Origin: JAGNGI01 sp035448825
GTDB taxonomy: Bacteria > Fidelibacterota > UBA2242
Assembly: GCA_035448825.1 (NCBI GenBank)
Contig: DAOTJS010000007.1
Coordinates: 1-64,000, forward strand
DNA: 64,000 nt
Direction of reading: 5' to 3'
This document shows, piece by piece, positions 26,081 through 33,771 of this stretch (position 1 is its first letter; the number at the start of each line of letters is the position of its first letter). The notes under the pieces are model-generated. The model was not told where the DNA came from, ran no database searches, and was given only the letters and a program-made list of their open reading frames with translations. A program made the translations under genes and the position numbers.

Positions 26081-26190
26081 CGGAGAGGGAGGGATTTCTC
26101 CGTTAGGAGTTCCTACGGAAGAACCCCCGTCCCGAAATGTCAGGAAACGACTTTCGAGGCCGCCGCATTCAACCACTCTGCCACCTCTCC
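26081..26190 (-). pseudogene. tRNA-Ser(CGA) copy with T-loop insert and altered variable arm
   Basis: Acceptor, D-arm and anticodon region match the intact tRNA. The T-loop insert again forms two stems, TTCC-GTA-GGAA and CTCC-TAAC-GGAG, and the variable arm reads CCTGACATTTCGGGAC instead of CCCGATTATCTCGGGAC. Total length is again 110 bases because one base gained in the insert is lost in the variable arm. Confidence 0.78.
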
Positions 26191-26299
26191 AAACAGCGGG
26201 GTTAATTTAATCTTATCAATAATGGTTTAAAAATAAAATGATAACCACTGGATTTATTTCGTTAACAAATTAATTTGTAAGGTATTATGAAGGTTAGTA

Positions 26300-26668
26300 T
26301 TACTCGATAAAAGTGACATTATCCAAATTTCGGAAACGCTCGTCCTGAGTTATGAGATTGGCTTTATTCAAGTGAGTAGTAGCGAGGATCAAGCTATCCG
26401 CCATTGGAAGTTGATATTCAAGGCTTAGTTTAGCCGCCAATAGGGCTACAGTATGATCAATAGAAACAACCTGACCTTGTTTCATTGATGCCACAACTGA
26501 AAGCGCCCGCTGTTCGCCTTTTTCCCGCATAACAACTTTAAAAACTTCATAAATACAAATTGCCGGTACAAGTAAATTCTGAGTGTCTTCCAGAGCCTCA
26601 GCATATCGGCTGGCATTTTTGCCGTTCTTCAAATATTCCAACCAACCGCAGGAATCAACTAGGTTCAT
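26300..26668 (-). CDS. vapC: PIN-domain toxin, VapC-like
   Basis: A 122-residue PIN-domain ribonuclease. The acidic metal ligands are in the expected places: D5 in NLVDSCGW, E in ICIYEVFKV near residue 41, D in PMADSLILAT near 91, and D in ITQDERF near 109. VapC toxins cut tRNA or rRNA and are held inactive by the partner. Its start overlaps the stop of the AbrB-type gene by 4 bases, the usual antitoxin-first order. It lies beside the tRNA/GIY-YIG array, a common place for such cargo. Confidence 0.9.
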   Translation of the reverse strand: MNLVDSCGWLEYLKNGKNASRYAEALEDTQNLLVPAICIYEVFKVVMREKGEQRALSVVASMKQGQVVSIDHTVALLAAKLSLEYQLPMADSLILATTHLNKANLITQDERFRNLDNVTFIE

Positions 26669-26871
26669 AAACGATCTTCCTCACGTTCAATCTCGGCTTT
26701 TGAATTTTCTAATACACCTCTTAGCTCATTAATGCTAACTACCGGGATAAGCTCAATTCTTCCATTATAGTCAATCACTTCCAACTTCTGCCCGACTTTA
26801 AGGTTTAAACGTTTTCGGACATTTTGAGGAATGACGACCTGGAATTTTGGTGAAATTGTAACTGTATTCAT
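26665..26871 (-). CDS. vapB: AbrB/MazE-type antitoxin, VapB-like
   Basis: A 68-residue protein with an N-terminal SpoVT-AbrB swapped-hairpin DNA-binding domain: TISPKFQVVIPQNVRKRLNLKVGQ. The C-terminal half (ELRGVLENSKAEIEREEDRL) is acidic and helical, suited to wrapping the toxin. It precedes vapC with a 4-base overlap and most likely represses the operon through its promoter at 26872-26994, although I see no clear operator. Confidence 0.88.
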   Translation of the reverse strand: MNTVTISPKFQVVIPQNVRKRLNLKVGQKLEVIDYNGRIELIPVVSINELRGVLENSKAEIEREEDRL

Positions 26872-26994
26872 ACTAAATCTCCATCGTTAATATTAACGTA
26901 TGAAATATATAATATCGATTAACCAAAAGCAATACCTATTAACATCCTGAGGTTTTCTTATCAGTACTTAAAAGCACTTACATCGCAATTTTTC

Positions 26995-29900
26995 TCAATA
27001 TTCCTTAGCGAAATGCACCTCGGCAAAAGTCGGTTTGGCGTGTGACCGTTGTTTTGGCGTCATTTTCTCGACGGTGCGTTGCAGGCTGGCGAGTTTCTCG
27101 ACCGTGACAGTGTAAGTTTTATAGGTTCCCTCGACCTTGCCGCGGATGACGAAAAGCGTTTCCCAGTTCAGTAGATCACCGAATTCCTTGTACGTTTCCG
27201 GGAACATAACGCACTCGAAGATGTCGGTTTCATCCTCGAAAGTGACAAATTCCATCGGATCATGCTGTTTGGTTGTAGCGACTTTACGCGTAATGTAAAC
27301 GCCCAGCAGGTTGATCGTTTGCCCTATATATTGCGCCAGGTCGCAGGCTTTTTTTATTTTACCGTCAAAAACCGGCAGATAGCGTTCTAGCGGATGCTCT
27401 GAAATTGGGAAACCGAACGATTCGATTTCGAGAGATAACTTTTCCAGCCGGGTGACAGGCTGACGGTTAGCCGGTGGTGTCAACGGGCGTCGGTCGCCTT
27501 TTTGTAAGTAATAGCTGGCGACCTTGAAGGCAATTTCACGGTGAGATAATTGTGACTCGAATTCGGCAAAACAACCAGCATTGGTCAGTGCCATAGCGTC
27601 GGCCAGGTCAAGGTCAACTCGTTTGAGAAAATCATCGAGGTTTTTGAAATCGCCGTTTTTACGTTCCTTTAGAATTGCTTCGACGGCTTTGTCCTGTAGG
27701 TTGCGGATCGCCATAAATCCCATCCGGATTTTGTCGCGACGCCCGCGATATTCTTGCCAACTACGGTTGATATGCGGTGGCAGGATTTGAATGCCCCAGC
27801 GGCGGGCTTCACTCAGATAGGCGTAAGTTGAATAATAGCCGCCCTGGTTGGAAATTACTGCCGCCAGGAATTCCGCCGGGAAATGGGCTTTCAGATAGGC
27901 ACAGGTGAACGAGAGCATAGCATACGAAGCCGAGTGCGGCTTGCAGAACGAATAACCCGAGAAGGATTCGATCATTTCCCAGAGCGTTTCCGCTAATTTT
28001 GGGGAATAACCGCGTGCCAGTGCGCCGTTGATGAATTTCTTTTTCCAGATAGGAACTAGATGCGCCAGTGCCGGGCGCGAAATTACTTTGCGAATGTAAT
28101 CTGATTCAGCATAGCTAAAGCCGGCGATTTCGCGCGCTACCATTGAAACCTGTTCCTCGTAAACCATAATGCCGTAGCTTTCCTCTAAACATTTCAAGTC
28201 GGGATGTAAGAGTTGCCAGGGTTGGCCATGAATTCGCGCCAGCATGATATTAATGAAGCGATTAGCGGCGGGACGAATGATTGAGGAGTAAATCACGACG
28301 TGCTCGAAATCAACTCGTCCAGCCTTTTTTAATAGCAAGCGCGTGGCGGGACTCTCGATATAAAAAATGCCCATTGTGCGGCCGCTTTGCATCAAATCCT
28401 GCGTAGCCGGATCGCCAACCGGTTGAATTTTATGATAGTCCATAAATTTATTGCGGTACAGACCAATCTGTTTCAGAGTATCGCGCACGACCGCCAGCGA
28501 GCGATTGCCGAGAATGTCAATCTTCAGCAGACCGGAATCCTCAACTTGATCTTTTTCCCATTCGACGATTTGGACGCCTTTGGTAGCCGTTAACACTGGC
28601 ACGTATTTGCGGATTTCGTCCGGTACGATGATCACACCGCCGGGATGTACCGATGAAACCTGAAAGACGCCGACGATTTTCTCGCTTTGCAGGATAATTT
28701 CGCGCAAAGTGTCATCGAGGTCGAGATTGCGAAAACGCGGATCGGTGCTGAGCCATTCCAATAGTTCGGTTTTTCTGGCAAAGTAGCCGACGCGTTTGGT
28801 AACGGCTTTGATTTCCTCGTTAGATAGGCCATAGACTTTGGCGACTTCTCGAATAGCCGAACGCGGCTGGAGCATAACCTGGTTGGAAACCATAGCGGTG
28901 CGTTCTATCCCGTATTTTTTGAAAATGTAATCCAGGATAGCATCGCGCTCATCCCAGGCGAAATCAACGTCAATATCCGGCATATCAACCCGTTCGGGAT
29001 GGATAAAGCGTTCGAAGCACAGGTTGTATTTGATCGGATCAACCTGCGTGATGAAAAGGCAATAGCTGACAATGGAAGCTGCTCCGCTACCGCGCCCGAT
29101 AGTGGTTTGAGTTTGCTTGACGATGTCATAGACGATGAGAAAATACGGCGCGTAGCCTTTCTGAGTGATCAGAGAAAGTTCATATTCGATGCGCTTTTTA
29201 ACGATCTGATCAATTTCGCCGTAGCGGACCTTGGCGCCGTCGTAAACTAATTGGCGCAGTTGGCGATTGGCGAGATTGGTTTCCTTGAGCGAAAGGCCGG
29301 GGAAGATCGTATTGGTGTGGTTCCAGTCGGTTTTACAGCGCTCGGCGAGAAACTGCGAGTTGTTGATAGCGTCCAGGCTATTGGGAAAGAGGTCAATCAT
29401 TTCCTTCTCGGTGCGAAAGAAATGCTGTTCGCTTTTGTAATCGCTGGGTGCAAGTTGCGAAAGTGTGGAATTTTTGTCAATGGCGCGCAGAATGCGATGG
29501 GTCTTCTGATCTTCCGGTTTGAGGAAATAAACATCGCCAGTGGCGACGATTTCGAGATGAAAGATTTCCGCGAGGCGCCGAGTTTCTTGTTCGCTCACGC
29601 CGGGACGCAGTTCTACGAAAAGATGGGTAGCGGGAATGAAACGCGCGAGTTCAGCCAGAACGTTTTCCTGATGCGCCAGGACGAAAAGTCCCTTGGCATA
29701 CGGCTTCAGGACTTCGACTACGGATAGATTTTCATCATCGTGGATTCGTGAAATAGTGCGGCAAAGATTTTCGTAACCGTACTGATTTTCGGCCAGCAGG
29801 ATGAGGTCGAAATTCGGAGTGAGCAAATTAGTACCGGCGATTGGCTGGATACCGACTTCACGCGCCCACTGCACAAAGCGAATAAAACCCCACAGACCGT

Positions 29901-30021
29901 TGATTTCTGTCAAGGCCAGATGCGTTTGGTGAGCGGCTTTGGCCTGTGCCAGCAAAGCCTGCGGCGACGCCGTCCCGCGCATCTTCGAATAAGTGGAGTG
30001 AGTATTAAGGTGAGCGAACAT
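26995..30021 (-). CDS. dnaE2: Error-prone DNA polymerase III alpha subunit (DnaE2/ImuC-like)
   Basis: Polymerase of SOS mutagenesis. With the ATG at 30021 (MFAHLNTHSTYSKMRG) it has 1008 residues, in the DnaE2 size range. The N-terminal PHP domain is followed by the polymerase core; the catalytic aspartates are in PDIDVDF, with GRGSGAASIVSYCL before it, and EEQVSMVAREIAGFSYAESD and KPHSASYAM after it. An OB-fold follows near the C-terminus. The frame stays open 16 codons further upstream, but that part lies in a palindromic repeat. The start is 5 bases after the imuB stop. Gene order lexA-imuB-dnaE2 supports the mutasome role; a DnaE1 replicase would usually be longer. Confidence 0.87.
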   Translation of the reverse strand: MFAHLNTHSTYSKMRGTASPQALLAQAKAAHQTHLALTEINGLWGFIRFVQWAREVGIQPIAGTNLLTPNFDLILLAENQYGYENLCRTISRIHDDENLSVVEVLKPYAKGLFVLAHQENVLAELARFIPATHLFVELRPGVSEQETRRLAEIFHLEIVATGDVYFLKPEDQKTHRILRAIDKNSTLSQLAPSDYKSEQHFFRTEKEMIDLFPNSLDAINNSQFLAERCKTDWNHTNTIFPGLSLKETNLANRQLRQLVYDGAKVRYGEIDQIVKKRIEYELSLITQKGYAPYFLIVYDIVKQTQTTIGRGSGAASIVSYCLFITQVDPIKYNLCFERFIHPERVDMPDIDVDFAWDERDAILDYIFKKYGIERTAMVSNQVMLQPRSAIREVAKVYGLSNEEIKAVTKRVGYFARKTELLEWLSTDPRFRNLDLDDTLREIILQSEKIVGVFQVSSVHPGGVIIVPDEIRKYVPVLTATKGVQIVEWEKDQVEDSGLLKIDILGNRSLAVVRDTLKQIGLYRNKFMDYHKIQPVGDPATQDLMQSGRTMGIFYIESPATRLLLKKAGRVDFEHVVIYSSIIRPAANRFINIMLARIHGQPWQLLHPDLKCLEESYGIMVYEEQVSMVAREIAGFSYAESDYIRKVISRPALAHLVPIWKKKFINGALARGYSPKLAETLWEMIESFSGYSFCKPHSASYAMLSFTCAYLKAHFPAEFLAAVISNQGGYYSTYAYLSEARRWGIQILPPHINRSWQEYRGRRDKIRMGFMAIRNLQDKAVEAILKERKNGDFKNLDDFLKRVDLDLADAMALTNAGCFAEFESQLSHREIAFKVASYYLQKGDRRPLTPPANRQPVTRLEKLSLEIESFGFPISEHPLERYLPVFDGKIKKACDLAQYIGQTINLLGVYITRKVATTKQHDPMEFVTFEDETDIFECVMFPETYKEFGDLLNWETLFVIRGKVEGTYKTYTVTVEKLASLQRTVEKMTPKQRSHAKPTFAEVHFAKEY

Positions 30022-30026
30022 AATTT

Positions 30027-31301
30027 TTAAGGCGACACGGAGAGGCATGGAGATGACACGGAGGCACATGGAGAGTTTACTTTTAATTTATAAAAATTCT
30101 CCGTGATACTCTGTGCTTTCTCTGTGTGCCTCTGTGTCGCAACTGTATTTTTTGTGATTAACCCCGCAGCACTGCCGATGCTGGCGAAGCCATATTTCTG
30201 GCGAATTTGGTCGAGAGCCTGCGACAGGCGGTCGTCTTTAGGCGGTCGAAATAAATCCAATTGATTAATTACCGGCTGGAAGTTGGTTGCGTCCAGAATA
30301 ATAGCCCGGACGCGGTTGCGGCGGTAATTAGCCAGCAGGAGAAGGCGGGTAGCTTCCGTAATGACAGTGACATCATCGTTTGCGGTGATAGTGCCTTTGC
30401 GACTGTTCTTGAAACCGTCGGTATAGTGAATTTCCACACTCAGCGTTCTGGCGATCTGGTGGCGCCGCCGCAATTGATAGGCAATCTGTTCGGCTAAGTT
30501 GCGCACAGCGGCCAGCAATTGAACCTCGTCGTTGGTGTCGGTGGTTAGAACGGTTTGTTCGGTGATGCGGTCGGTTTTTTGCGGCGGTCTGACCGGAGAA
30601 TTATCCTGTCCGCGGGCTTCCCTAAAAAGGCGGCGGTAATATTTGCCAAAAAGAATAGTGCCGGTTTCGCTTTCAGTAGTTACCTGCTGGACATTTTGTA
30701 CCTGAGAGAGGAAGAGGAAACGCACAAGTTTATTGACCGACGGTTCGCCTGTCACCGGCAGAACTTCGGTATTCAGAGGGGCCAGAAAATTTGGTTCGGT
30801 GCCCGGCTCGACGCGGTGAATAGTTTCCGGAACAACGGCAGTGGTGATTTGACTGACGAGTTTATTGGCGCTGATGCCGATGTGACTTTGCAGACTGACT
30901 TTGAATTGAATGTCGCGGGCAATCAGATTACCGGCCTGCAGATTATCGCGATAGATGCCGTGCATGCCGCTCAAATCGGCAAAATATTGACCGTAAACGG
31001 TTGGCTCGATGATTGGCGAATAGCGCGCAATAGTCTGGTAAATGTACTGATTGATTTTGGTATAGAGCGTTAAGTTGTAGGGCAGGAGCATTACGCTATG
31101 CGACATTTTGCGAGCAATGCCAACTTTCAGACCGGGATAAATGCCTTCGCTGAGAGCTTCCGGCGAGGCGCAGACGATCGTACCGTTTGGATGATGCGAG
31201 GAAATCACGGCGATGGCGCGGGTGCGCAGACTCGAGTCCAGCATACGCTCCACCTGGAGTTCAAAATCTGCGAGACGAATATGTAAAACCGATTCGGGCA
31301 T
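30027..31301 (-). CDS. imuB: ImuB-like, catalytically inactive Y-family polymerase
   Basis: A 424-residue Y-family protein (DinB-like fold) lacking the catalytic carboxylates. The motif HIDMD of active enzymes reads HIRLAD here (R9 in place of Asp), and the SLDEAYLD motif reads TVYGQYFAD (G104 and Q105 in place of Asp-Glu). A beta-clamp binding motif QLDLF is present at 347-351. This matches ImuB, which bridges the clamp and DnaE2 without polymerising. Residues about 389-424 are encoded by a palindromic repeat (ending SVSSPCLSVSP) and are probably an accidental tail. It lies between a GxxExxY remnant and dnaE2. No imuA is found. Confidence 0.83.
   Translation of the reverse strand: MPESVLHIRLADFELQVERMLDSSLRTRAIAVISSHHPNGTIVCASPEALSEGIYPGLKVGIARKMSHSVMLLPYNLTLYTKINQYIYQTIARYSPIIEPTVYGQYFADLSGMHGIYRDNLQAGNLIARDIQFKVSLQSHIGISANKLVSQITTAVVPETIHRVEPGTEPNFLAPLNTEVLPVTGEPSVNKLVRFLFLSQVQNVQQVTTESETGTILFGKYYRRLFREARGQDNSPVRPPQKTDRITEQTVLTTDTNDEVQLLAAVRNLAEQIAYQLRRRHQIARTLSVEIHYTDGFKNSRKGTITANDDVTVITEATRLLLLANYRRNRVRAIILDATNFQPVINQLDLFRPPKDDRLSQALDQIRQKYGFASIGSAAGLITKNTVATQRHTEKAQSITENFYKLKVNSPCASVSSPCLSVSP
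30031..30139. repeat. CACGGAG-type palindromic element, copy 1
   Basis: An inverted repeat with GCGACACGGAGAGGCATGG at one end and GTGTGCCTCTGTGTCGC at the other around a TTTACTTTTAATTTATAAAA centre. It encodes the last 36 residues of the ImuB-like protein. Relatives are at 31326-31438, 31548-31661 and 32054-32205, all within the SOS cassette. Confidence 0.8.
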
Positions 31302-31310
31302 GGTTTTTGG

Positions 31311-31532
31311 TTACACGGGAAAGAAAGGCGACACGGAGGAGCACGGAGATGATACAGAGGCACACGGAGAGTTTATTTTTAATTGATAAAAAATCTCTGG
31401 GATACTCTGCATTCCTTCTGTGAACCTCCGGGTCATAAATTCACTTTCAAGTCCGACTTTGTACATTTCATGAGTCGGATATTTTTCATAGGCCGATTTA
31501 GTTTTTTGAATGATTAAGTTGGCATATTTCAT
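31311..31532 (-). pseudogene. GxxExxY-family remnant with internal deletion
   Basis: Starts like the intact gene at 31656-32039 (MKYANL..Q..KSA.E), but after about 17 residues it jumps to a piece matching YELRRAGLKAE (here MYKVGLESE), so about 20 internal residues including the GPGLLESAY signature are gone, as is the nuclease core. After residue 32 the frame runs into the palindromic repeat (CASVSSPCSSVSP). It is a decayed duplicate of the neighbouring gene, upstream sequence included. Confidence 0.75.
31326..31438. repeat. CACGGAG-type palindromic element, copy 2
   Basis: GCGACACGGAGGAGCACGG at one end, CTTCTGTGAACCTCCGGGTC at the other, around AGAGTTTATTTTTAATTGAT. It is very close to copy 3 over its whole length and lies between the ImuB-like gene and the GxxExxY remnant. 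Confidence 0.8.
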
Positions 31533-31547
31533 GGTAATTATCCTTTA

Positions 31548-31661
31548 GTTACACGGAGGAGCACGGAGATGATACAAAGGCACGCGGAGAGTTTATTTTT
31601 AATTGATAAAAAATCTCTGGGATACTCTGCATTCCTTCTGTGAACCTCCACGTCATTAATT
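31548..31661. repeat. CACGGAG-type palindromic element, copy 3
   Basis: GTTACACGGAGGAGCACGG through CTTCTGTGAACCTCCACGTC, nearly identical to copy 2 in the centre. It separates the GxxExxY remnant from the intact GxxExxY gene. Confidence 0.8.
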
Positions 31662-32039
31662 CTTTACTCCCATTACGAATCGTCTTATACCTTCTTTGAG
31701 ATGTTTGACGTTGAAGTTGATAAGCAAACCGACTTCCTTATGGGCCAGTTTCAGATAAGTAAGAATCTGAGCCTCATGCACCGGCAGGATTGCGTCGGCA
31801 GATTTGACTTCAATAATAACCTTATCCTCGACTAAAATGTCAATCCGGTAGCCGCAATCGAGTTTGATGTCTTTGTAAACCAAGGGGACCGGAATTTGTG
31901 TTTCGGCTTTAAGCCCGGCTCTGCGTAGTTCATAAACCAGACATTCTTCGTAAGCCGATTCGAGCAAGCCAGGTCCTAATTGATTGTGAACTTCCATAGC
32001 TGATTTGATTATTTGAGCAGTTAAGTTGGCGTATTTCAT
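31656..32039 (-). CDS. GxxExxY family protein (PD-(D/E)XK-like)
   Basis: A 127-residue protein of the GxxExxY family, whose signature is visible as GPGLLESAYEECLVYEL (G..E..Y). The centre contains CGYRIDILVEDKVIIEVKSA, a D...(E)xK arrangement typical of the PD-(D/E)XK nuclease fold, but activity is unproven. Such genes are often found among palindromic CACGGAG repeats, as here, and seem to travel with them. It sits between lexA and imuB, the slot where imuA is found in other bacteria, and is not itself related to ImuA. Confidence 0.82.
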   Translation of the reverse strand: MKYANLTAQIIKSAMEVHNQLGPGLLESAYEECLVYELRRAGLKAETQIPVPLVYKDIKLDCGYRIDILVEDKVIIEVKSADAILPVHEAQILTYLKLAHKEVGLLINFNVKHLKEGIRRFVMGVKN

Positions 32040-32053
32040 GGTAAATCTCCTTT

Positions 32054-32205
32054 AATTATACAGAAGAGAAAGGCCCGACTGACTTGGTCAGGCGGGCTGG
32101 AATGCAGAGATGATACGTGGATACACAGAGAGTTTATTTTTAATTTTAAAAAATCTCCGTGCTACTCCGTATTTCCTCTGTGAAACTCCGTGTAGTATTT
32201 CTCTT
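32054..32205. repeat. CACGGAG-type palindromic element, copy 4, with nested hairpin
   Basis: ATTATACAGAAGAGAAAG through CTCCGTGTAGTATTTCTC with the usual AGAGTTTATTTTTAATTT centre. An extra stem GCCCG-TGAC/GTCA-CGGGC is nested at 32073-32097, making this copy about 40 bases longer. It abuts the end of lexA. Confidence 0.75.
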
Positions 32206-32206
32206 C

Positions 32207-32812
32207 TCATTCATACCTCCGCCATACAGCCAGCACCACTCCGCCGAGCCGAAATTCGTCTTCCGGTTTGACTTTGATGACTGGGTAGGCTGGATTGCGG
32301 GGATGAAGTTCGATGCCACTGGTTTTAGGATAATAACGTTTCAGGGTGGCTTCGTTGTTGATGAAGGCTACTACGGTTTGACCGGATTCAGCCTGAGCTT
32401 GCTGACGAACGATGATATAATCGCCGTCTTGAATATTGTCGTCAATCATCGAATCGCCCTTGACTTTCAGAACGTAATTAGACGGGTGAACGTAAGCCGG
32501 CGGTACGGCGATTGTTTCCTGGTTTTCGATAGCTTCCAGCGGATAGCCAGCCGCAATCAAGCCGAGCAAAGGCAAAGTGCTGGTGTTCTCCGTTTCGGGA
32601 ATAGACAACGCACGTTTGGCATTAGGCGTGCCGGAACGCCGAAGGACACCGGTTTTTTCTAATTCACGCACATACCAGTTAACTGTGCCTGGTGACTTGA
32701 TTTGCAAGCCGTTCATAATTTCTAGGAAAGTCGGGGCACGTTTGTTGGTCTCCGTGAATTCACGAACGAAATCCACAAAACGCTGTTTCTTAGGCGAAAG
32801 TTTTTCGGCCAT
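32207..32812 (-). CDS. lexA: LexA SOS repressor
   Basis: Represses DNA-damage genes and cleaves itself when RecA is active. The 201-residue protein has an N-terminal winged helix (KKQRFVDFVREFTETNKRAP, with the recognition region near 28-50) and a C-terminal S24 peptidase domain. The cleavage bond is A88-G89 in LIAAGYPLE, the serine is S121 in KGDSMIDD, and the lysine is K158 in EATLKRYY. It heads the cassette with the ImuB-like protein and DnaE2. GAGAGGA is a good ribosome site. A promoter overlapped by tandem TTACTCGTAA palindromes lies directly upstream, indicating autoregulation. Confidence 0.95.
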   Translation of the reverse strand: MAEKLSPKKQRFVDFVREFTETNKRAPTFLEIMNGLQIKSPGTVNWYVRELEKTGVLRRSGTPNAKRALSIPETENTSTLPLLGLIAAGYPLEAIENQETIAVPPAYVHPSNYVLKVKGDSMIDDNIQDGDYIIVRQQAQAESGQTVVAFINNEATLKRYYPKTSGIELHPRNPAYPVIKVKPEDEFRLGGVVLAVWRRYE

Positions 32813-32837
32813 CTTGCTTTTCCTCTCATTTTGTCAA

Positions 32838-32858
32838 TTACTCGTAAGTTACTCGTAA
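32838..32858. promoter_or_regulatory. Probable LexA operator (two tandem palindromes)
   Basis: Two copies of TTACTCGTAA (TTAC-NN-GTAA dyads) at 32838-32847 and 32849-32858, 11 bases apart, lie just downstream of the -10 box and 26 bases before the lexA start. Position and symmetry fit a repressor site; the specific assignment to LexA is inference from the neighbouring gene. I found no second copy upstream of other genes in the window. Confidence 0.65.
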
Positions 32859-32860
32859 GT

Positions 32861-32889
32861 AATATAACCGGTTTTTAGATAAAAAGCAA
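32861..32889 (-). promoter_or_regulatory. lexA promoter
   Basis: On the minus strand TTGCTT (32889-32884) and TATATT (32866-32861) are separated by 17 bases. The -10 box is followed at once by the paired TTACTCGTAA dyads, so a protein bound there would block RNA polymerase. Confidence 0.6.
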
Positions 32890-32980
32890 TCGAAAAGTTG
32901 GATTCGGCTCTCAATTGTGTAATGACAACCACCGTCAATCAATAATTTTGCAAATCCTAACTTCGTCCCCTTCACCCAAT

Positions 32981-33120
32981 GAACACCAACGAATGATAAT
33001 AAATGACTATGAATGACTACGAATGACTATGAATAACAATGAATCACAACAAATCGCAATGAATGACTATGAATCACAATGAATAACTATAAATCGCCAT
33101 GAATCGTAACGAATAACTAT
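32981..33120. repeat. Fourteen tandem 10-bp repeats (GAATGACTAT type)
   Basis: Fourteen decamers in perfect phase, such as GAATGACTAT, GAATCACAAT, GAATAACTAT and AAATCGCAAT. The GAAT/AAAT start is constant, with variation in the second half. The period is close to one helical turn of DNA. It lies between the end of the response-regulator gene and the lexA promoter. There are no spacers, so it is not CRISPR. Confidence 0.85.
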
Positions 33121-33138
33121 TGCCTGATGCAATTTATG

Positions 33139-33771
33139 CTACTGCACCAGTCCCAGCCGGACGGCATAGCAGATAATTTCGGCATTATTTTTCAGGTGCA
33201 TTTTACGTAAAATGCGAGTGCGATAGGTGCTAATAGTTTTGACGCTGAGGTTGAATTCGGTGGCGATTTCCTTGACAGTTTTGCCGCTGGCGATTGCCAA
33301 CATCGTTTGAAATTCGCGATCGGAAAGGATTTCGTGGGCGGGGCGTTGATTTATTTCGCTAAGGTTGTCGGCCAATTTTTCAGCGAGCGAAGGTGAAATG
33401 TATTTTCCTCCAGTTACGATTTTACGAACGGCCTGGATTAGTTCATCTGGAGGGCTTTCTTTGTTGATATAACCATCGGCTCCGGCTTTCAATACCCGAA
33501 TAGCATATTGACTTTCGGGGAAAATGCTGAGAATTAAGACCGGCAGAGAAGGTGAAAGGGATTTGATTTGTTTGAGAGTTTCCAGTCCACTGCGGTCAGG
33601 TAGTGAAATATCGAGAATTACAGCATCGTAGTAATGGTTTTCGATTTCGGCGATGGCGGAGGCGTTATCGCCGGCCTCGCCGCTAACTCGAATGTCAGTA
33701 GTATCGAGAAAGGTTTGACGTAACCCCTGGCGGATCAAAGGATGATCATCAACGATTAGCAAATTTATCAT
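33139..33771 (-). CDS. NarL/FixJ-family response regulator
   Basis: A 210-residue two-component regulator. The receiver domain has LLIVDDHPLIRQG with the acidic pair, the phosphorylated aspartate in AVILDISLPDRSG near residue 54, and the conserved lysine in GYINKESPPDEL. The C-terminal LuxR-type helix-turn-helix is LSDREFQTMLAIASGKTVKE followed by LSVKTISTYRTRILRKM. It overlaps the upstream kinase gene by 4 bases, so the two form a pair. Target genes cannot be read. Confidence 0.93.
   Translation of the reverse strand: MINLLIVDDHPLIRQGLRQTFLDTTDIRVSGEAGDNASAIAEIENHYYDAVILDISLPDRSGLETLKQIKSLSPSLPVLILSIFPESQYAIRVLKAGADGYINKESPPDELIQAVRKIVTGGKYISPSLAEKLADNLSEINQRPAHEILSDREFQTMLAIASGKTVKEIATEFNLSVKTISTYRTRILRKMHLKNNAEIICYAVRLGLVQ

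Larger units (their letters stand above)
25629..26190 (-). mobile_element. 562-bp unit 2: broken tRNA-Ser plus GIY-YIG gene
   Basis: Tandem copy of unit 1 at an offset of 562 bases, including the spacer with its GGGGGAATATCCCC palindrome. The first roughly 70 bases of a further unit continue at 26191-26262 (AAACAGCGGGGTTAATTTAA onward) before similarity stops, so the array seems to have held at least three units. Confidence 0.7.

Noticed and set aside
30022..30069. Upstream start for DnaE2 giving 16 extra residues
   Set aside because: The extra codons are in a palindromic repeat and overlap imuB; MFAHLNTHSTYSKMRG is the usual PHP-domain start.
30027..31301. Annotation as active DNA polymerase IV
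   Set aside because: All three catalytic carboxylates are replaced by Arg, Gly and Gln.
32981..33120. Possible CRISPR or coding microsatellite
   Set aside because: The 10-base period has no spacers, is not a multiple of 3, and stop codons occur in the frames.
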